From: GCA-2737125 sp044336815
Lineage (GTDB): Bacteria; Actinomycetota; Actinomycetes; S36-B12
Direction of reading: 5' to 3'
NCBI GenBank assembly: GCA_044336815.1
Contig: JBIIOU010000096.1
Span: 1 to 7,823 of the forward strand
DNA length: 7,823 nucleotides
The notes under the pieces were generated by a model. That model was not told where the DNA came from. It did not search any database and saw nothing but the letters and a program-made list of their open reading frames with translations. Below, piece after piece: positions 4,271 through 7,823 of this stretch. The position numbers and the translations under genes are program-made. The stretch's first letter is position 1, and each line of letters opens with the position of its first letter.

Positions 4271-4630
4271 GTGGATCTTGGCTTAGTCAATCCGGCGGTG
4301 CGTATCGCCCTCGATGGCTTAATGATGCGGCAAGAGGCGATAGCAAATAACGTCTCCAATATGTCGACTGCTAACTACACCGCAACCAATGTAGATTTCG
4401 AGGGCGCTCTCAAATCAGCACTTGATATGCCCAGCATTCAAGGTACTGCAACAACACAGAGTTTCATGAGCACCGTGGCCTCATCGGCCCCCCGCAAGCA
4501 AGATGGCAACAATGTCAGCCTCGAGGAGCAAACCCTTCTCGGCACCGAGACAAACTTGCGCCTCGAACTTGCACTTCGTGCTGCCGAGGGACGATTCAAC
4601 TCGGTTCGCTACGTACTAGGCGGTAGCTAA
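4271..4630 (+). CDS. flgB: Flagellar proximal rod protein FlgB
   Basis: FlgB is one of the proximal rod subunits exported through the flagellar type III system and assembled on the FliE/MS-ring base. The 119-residue protein is close to the usual length. It has the N-terminal rod signature IALDGLMMRQEAIANNVSNM (about 13-32), equivalent to 'L..R...IANNIAN', and a C-terminal helix (SLEEQTLLGTETNLRLELAL...) of the kind that packs in the axial coiled coil. The 'NTPGYK' turn that usually follows is replaced by STANYTATNVDFEGAL. GTG 4271 is the first start after an in-frame TGA at 4256-4258. The SD is poor (GGGG at 4261-4264), in keeping with possible post-transcriptional control through the leader. 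It is the first gene of the operon, 2 bp before flgC. Confidence 0.95.
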   Translation: MDLGLVNPAVRIALDGLMMRQEAIANNVSNMSTANYTATNVDFEGALKSALDMPSIQGTATTQSFMSTVASSAPRKQDGNNVSLEEQTLLGTETNLRLELALRAAEGRFNSVRYVLGGS

Positions 4631-4632
4631 TC

Positions 4633-5055
4633 ATGTTATCGATATTCAATATTTCGAACTCCGGGGTGAACTTCTACAAGAACTCGCTGGATGCGATCGC
4701 TTACAACGTGGCAAACTTGAGCACGGTTCGCTCTATGAGCGAAGGTGCCGTGCGCCGGCAGTCCGTAGTCGCAACATCAACAGAGGCACCGGCACCGAGC
4801 ATGGTCGGGACCGGTGGCACCGTGGGTTCCGGGGTCACTTTCAAGATGGTGCAGTCCGACTCAGCCGAAGGCCTTGTTACCTATGAACCTGATCATGTGT
4901 TGGCCGACGAGGATGGATATGTGCGGCGACCTGATATCGATCTCACCACTGAGATGGCGGACATGATCATCGCGCAACGTGGTTATCAAGCAAACCTAGC
5001 CGTCGTTCAGCGCGCGACCGAGGCCTACCAAGCCGCACTTCAGTTGGGTAGGTAG
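4633..5055 (+). CDS. flgC: Flagellar proximal rod protein FlgC
   Basis: FlgC is another proximal rod subunit, exported by the type III system. The 140 residues match the family length. The N-terminus is LSIFNISNSGVNFYKNSLDA followed by YNVANLST, the FlgC version of the 'ISGSGLxxxxxxLDxxxxNIAN' signature. The C-terminus DEDGYVRRPDIDLTTEMADM then IIAQRGYQANLAVVQ (about 94-128) is the diagnostic FlgC/rod C-terminal motif. After NLST the expected 'PGY' is absent (VRSMSEGAVRRQ). The middle domain is short. ATG 4633 begins 2 bp after the flgB stop, so translation is likely coupled, and the stop is 2 bp from fliE. Confidence 0.96.
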   Translation: MLSIFNISNSGVNFYKNSLDAIAYNVANLSTVRSMSEGAVRRQSVVATSTEAPAPSMVGTGGTVGSGVTFKMVQSDSAEGLVTYEPDHVLADEDGYVRRPDIDLTTEMADMIIAQRGYQANLAVVQRATEAYQAALQLGR

Positions 5056-5057
5056 TC

Positions 5058-5399
5058 ATGGCATTCAGCATCCCTGGGGTTTCACTTTCCGCGCAGTTGC
5101 CGCCGCTGCCGCCCCTACCACCAAGCCCCAGCGTCAGCCCGTCACAAACCCCTGAGATCGGTGGTGCGACGGGTGCCGGAGCGGATTTCGGTTCCAGCCT
5201 TGCTGATGCGATGGATAAACTTGGATCACTCCAGCAAAACTCCGATGCGCTTGCAACTAAGGTCGCGACCGGCGAATTGAAGAACCCGCACGAGTACTTG
5301 ATGGCAGCGCAAGAAGCCTCAATCTCCACGCAGACTGCGGTGGCTGTTCGCAACAAGGCCCTTGAGGCATTCAATGAGATTATGAGGATGCCACTGTGA
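5058..5399 (+). CDS. fliE: Flagellar hook-basal body adaptor FliE
   Basis: FliE joins the MS ring to the proximal rod and is exported early. The 113-residue protein has the typical C-terminal two-thirds: FGSSLADAMDKLGSLQQNSD, then VATGELKNPHEYLMAAQEAS (the 'G...D.H.VM.A..KA' motif), ending VAVRNKALEAFNEIMRMPL, which matches the family's 'VRNK...AY.EIM.M.' end. The N-terminus is unusual: residues about 14-32 are a Pro/Ser-rich segment (LPPLPPLPPSPSVSPSQTP) in place of the usual short variable stretch. ATG 5058 follows the flgC stop by 2 bp. The TGA overlaps the fliF GTG (GTGA, 5396-5399), a classic coupling arrangement. Confidence 0.96.
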   Translation: MAFSIPGVSLSAQLPPLPPLPPSPSVSPSQTPEIGGATGAGADFGSSLADAMDKLGSLQQNSDALATKVATGELKNPHEYLMAAQEASISTQTAVAVRNKALEAFNEIMRMPL

Positions 5400-7009
5400 T
5401 CGAAACTCTTAGGCTCTATGGCCGCAAGACTTTGGCTGCTCTACGCCAGTTCACTCCCGGTCAGATCACCGCGATCGTCATCGGCATTTTGGCCCTAATC
5501 GCAGCCGCAGTTCTTCTCTTAAGAGTCACCGCCTCCCCGATGACGCCGCTTTACTCGAACCTATCCAGCGAGGACGCAGTTGCAATCTCTCAGGAACTCG
5601 AAGCCAGGGGCACCGCATTCGAGCTGAGTCTCGCGGGCACCCAAATTCTTGTCGCACCAGCTGACGTATCTCCGGCACGGCTGGCAATCAGTGCGGCCGG
5701 ACTCCCCGCCGACGCGAACAGCGGCTACTCACTACTTGATCAGCAAGGCATGACAACGACCGAGTTCATGCAGAACGTCACCTACCAACGCGCCCTCGAG
5801 GGCGAACTGTCTTCAACGATTGAAGGTATCGACGGGGTGAGATCGGCAACCGTTCACCTCGCGATTCCAGCTGAATCCGTCTTCACCCAAGCATCTGATA
5901 AGCCAACCGCGTCGGTTCTTGTCGTCATGGGTGGGGGACAGATGCTCACTGGTGAGCAGGTGCAGGCTGTTACCAATCTCGTAGCCTCCAGTGTTCCCGG
6001 CCTCGTGGCTGACAAGGTAGCGGTCACCGACTCTTCTGGTGTCCTGCTTTCCGGTGGCGGTGCATCAGGTGCGGCGTCAGTCGAGCAGTCATCGCGTATT
6101 GAGGGCAGCCTCGTGGCGTCCGCCCAGTCGATGCTGGACAAAGTTCTTGGACCTGGTGTTTCCAATGTCAGTGTCAACGCCGATCTTGAATTCGACCAGC
6201 GGTCCACTACCACTCAGGAGTACGCCTACCCGGACGAGTTGCCCGCGCTCTCCGTCCAGACGAACACCGAAACTTATACGGCCACCGACAACAGCGCGAC
6301 TGATGGTCCCGTGGTGGGAGAGCCGCCCGCGGTAATAGGGCAGGGTTCGACCACCGACGCCCAGAACGACTACGAGAAGACTTCCGGTACGCAGACCAAC
6401 CCGATCAATAGCACCATCACCGAACGAGTTGGTGCACCTGGAACAATCCGCCGATTGACCGTGGCCGTGCTCGTTGACGCTGCGGTGCCAGCCGCTACCT
6501 TCGCTGAGGTTGAGGCACTTGTCGCAAATGCGGTGGGCCTTGACGTCGAACGCGGTGACGCGATCCAGGTCTCACAGGTGGCGTTCGACACCTCGGTGGC
6601 CGATGCAGCTAAAGAGGCAGCGGCTGCTGCCCTTGCGGCGGAGGAGTCCGGCGCACTTTTCGCCATCGGGCGCCAGGTAGGTATCGCTCTCTTAGTTTTG
6701 GCGGTGATAGTCCTCGGGGTGCTCTCGCTTCGCCGTCAGCGCCGGACCATGGTCGACATGGAGATGCTGGAAGCCCGCGGGTTTGGGGGATCGGTTCTTA
6801 TTGAGCGACTGGACGAGAACGGTGAGCCGATATATGCAACAGCCGACGCTATCGCTGCAGGCGAAGGCGGTGTAGTCGCGGTACCGGATGAACTCATCCC
6901 GACCTACATCAAGAGTCCAGGCTCTGCTACCTACGATTCCCTGCGGGACTTTGCCACCGAAGAGCCAGAGCAAGTTGCACGGGTGCTTCGCACCTGGATA
7001 TCGACATAG
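5396..7009 (+). CDS. fliF: Flagellar MS-ring protein FliF
   Basis: FliF is the membrane ring protein on which the export gate, rod and C ring are built. Of 537 residues, TM1 is at about 23-43 (ITAIVIGILALIAAAVLLLR). The ring-building motifs follow: TPLYSNLSSEDAVAISQELE, LLDQQGMTTTEFMQNVTYQR, the ALEGELSSTIEGIDGVRSAT core with VHLAIP, then LVASSVPGLVADKVAVTDSS. A low-complexity Thr/Ser/Pro region at about 280-345 corresponds to the beta-collar insertion. TM2 is at about 428-447 (VGIALLVLAVIVLGVLSLRR). The cytoplasmic tail ends SLRDFATEEPEQVARVLRTW, the FliG-binding helix conserved in the family. GTG 5396 overlaps the fliE stop by 4 bp. The length is within the family range and no key element is missing. 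Confidence 0.98.
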   Translation: MIETLRLYGRKTLAALRQFTPGQITAIVIGILALIAAAVLLLRVTASPMTPLYSNLSSEDAVAISQELEARGTAFELSLAGTQILVAPADVSPARLAISAAGLPADANSGYSLLDQQGMTTTEFMQNVTYQRALEGELSSTIEGIDGVRSATVHLAIPAESVFTQASDKPTASVLVVMGGGQMLTGEQVQAVTNLVASSVPGLVADKVAVTDSSGVLLSGGGASGAASVEQSSRIEGSLVASAQSMLDKVLGPGVSNVSVNADLEFDQRSTTTQEYAYPDELPALSVQTNTETYTATDNSATDGPVVGEPPAVIGQGSTTDAQNDYEKTSGTQTNPINSTITERVGAPGTIRRLTVAVLVDAAVPAATFAEVEALVANAVGLDVERGDAIQVSQVAFDTSVADAAKEAAAAALAAEESGALFAIGRQVGIALLVLAVIVLGVLSLRRQRRTMVDMEMLEARGFGGSVLIERLDENGEPIYATADAIAAGEGGVVAVPDELIPTYIKSPGSATYDSLRDFATEEPEQVARVLRTWIST

Positions 7010-7018
7010 GTCGACGTT

Positions 7019-7823
7019 ATGGCAACTTTGCGACCTGAAGAGATCACGCCCCGCTACAAGGCTGCCGTGATCGTTGCTCAATTGGGGCTCGCGGCAGCTC
7101 GCCCGGTATTCGCCGAAATGAATAGCGAAGAGATTCAGTCGTTAGCGGGTGAAGTTGCGCGACTTAAAGAGGTAGATCCCGCACTCGCGCTTGAAATAAT
7201 TCGCGAGTTTATTAAATATGCTGCCTCTACCCGGATGGCTGGTAGCGGAGGCCTCGACGTTGCTCGGAGCCTGTTGGACCAAGTATTTGAACCCGCCGAA
7301 GCCGAGGCGATGTTTGAGCAGTTGGTGAGCTCCATCGCCGAGCAACCATTCAGCTTCATGCGCAAGATGGATTCTTCGCAGGTACTTTCTTTCATCAAGG
7401 ACGAACACCCGCAGATCATCGCGGTGATCCTCGCCTATTTGCCATCGGACCTAGCCTCCTCGGTTCTTTGTTCCTTGCCAGATGAGACCCAGGGTTCGGT
7501 TGCGGGTCGGATCGGACTGATGGGTCGGGTTAACCCGGATTCTGTCCGGCTGGTCGAGTCAATCCTCAAGCGCAAGATGTCGAATGTTCTCGTGACAACT
7601 GAGTCCTCATACATCGGTGGGATCGAACCGCTGATCAGCATCATTCAGCGGACTGATCGGCAGACCGAGAAGATCCTCCTGGAAAGCATCGAGGAGCGGG
7701 ACCCAAAACTGGCGGAGTCGATCCGCGCCAATCTTTTCTTGTTCGAGGACATCGCAAACATCGACAACAGGTCCCTGCAGTTGGTTCTTCGAGAGGTAAG
7801 CCCTCAGGATCTCGCCATGTCTT
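7019..7823 (+). CDS. fliG: Flagellar motor switch protein FliG, 3' end cut off by the window
   Basis: FliG binds the FliF tail and forms the C-ring layer that meets the stator. Reading from ATG 7019, 268 codons are open to the window edge with no stop. The N-terminal domain begins RPEEITPRYKAAVIVAQLGL. The middle domain has the invariant EHPQ at 129-132 in SFIKDEHPQIIAVILAYLPS, followed by IGLMGRVNPDSVRLVES. The C-terminal domain starts near ANLFLFEDIANIDNRSLQLV and LREVSPQDLAMS. FliG is usually about 330-350 residues, so roughly 70-80 are missing, including the torque helix with its charged stator-contact residues. The start is 9 bp after the fliF stop, with AGG at 7008-7010 as a modest SD. 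The next genes would be expected to be fliH and fliI. Confidence 0.98.
   Translation, partial: MATLRPEEITPRYKAAVIVAQLGLAAARPVFAEMNSEEIQSLAGEVARLKEVDPALALEIIREFIKYAASTRMAGSGGLDVARSLLDQVFEPAEAEAMFEQLVSSIAEQPFSFMRKMDSSQVLSFIKDEHPQIIAVILAYLPSDLASSVLCSLPDETQGSVAGRIGLMGRVNPDSVRLVESILKRKMSNVLVTTESSYIGGIEPLISIIQRTDRQTEKILLESIEERDPKLAESIRANLFLFEDIANIDNRSLQLVLREVSPQDLAMS

Noticed and set aside
5584..5593. Third copy of AATCTCTCAG, inside fliF
   Set aside because: No CCGAT follows after 16 nt and it lies in well-conserved coding sequence, so it is a chance match and not a promoter.
5854..6213. Minus-strand frame of 119 codons within fliF
   Set aside because: Thr/Pro/Ser-rich shadow of conserved fliF codons; no independent support.
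6446..6454. GCCGATTG inside fliF as a sigma-28 -10 box
   Set aside because: No CTCA- or TAAA-like box at the required spacing, and it is inside conserved coding sequence.

Overview
The window is part of a flagellar locus from an actinobacterium-like organism. It is moderately G+C-rich by eye and uses many GTG starts: csrA, the 235-aa gene, the kinase-like gene, the C40 peptidase, flgB and fliF. The rod/MS-ring proteins are of the divergent type seen in motile Actinobacteria, and a C40 (NlpC/P60) peptidase sits directly upstream of flgB. The lineage is inferred from gene style and promoter type, not from a marker gene.

Layout. Positions 1-319 hold the last 17 codons of fliW followed by csrA, the FliW/CsrA pair that couples flagellin export to translation. 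Positions 327-2100 are a mixed-strand stretch of poorly known genes: a PH-domain membrane protein (-), an unrecognised 235-aa protein (+), a one-TM coiled-coil protein (-), and a 53-aa hydrophobic small protein (-) with a clear Shine-Dalgarno. Positions 2229-3365 encode an APH/ACAD10-like phosphotransferase fold that has lost both catalytic aspartates, a probable pseudokinase. Positions 3464-4114 encode a C40 peptidase without a signal peptide. From 4271 to the right edge runs a tight operon, flgB-flgC-fliE-fliF-fliG. Its genes are separated by 2 bp, 2 bp, a 4-bp overlap and 9 bp, and fliG is cut by the window end. Together they encode proximal rod, MS-ring/rod adaptor, MS ring and the first C-ring protein, the earliest built parts of the basal body.

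Regulation visible in the sequence. The C40 gene and flgB are each preceded by the same composite element: a shared 10-mer ending in CTCAG, exactly 16 nt, then CCGAT. This reads as CTCA-N16-(A/G)CCGAT, the form of a FliA/WhiG-family (sigma-28) promoter with the actinobacterial CTCA -35 box. A bulged 11-bp hairpin lies between the C40 stop codon and the flgB promoter and probably separates the two transcripts. The short predicted flgB leader contains two small hairpins that show GGA in the loop, the signature of CsrA sites, while csrA lies about 4 kb away in the same locus. A testable model is that sigma-28 transcribes the peptidase and rod/ring operons and CsrA/FliW tunes the flgB message.

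No tRNA, rRNA, CRISPR array, insertion sequence or attachment site was seen. No gene-free stretch exceeds about 160 bases.
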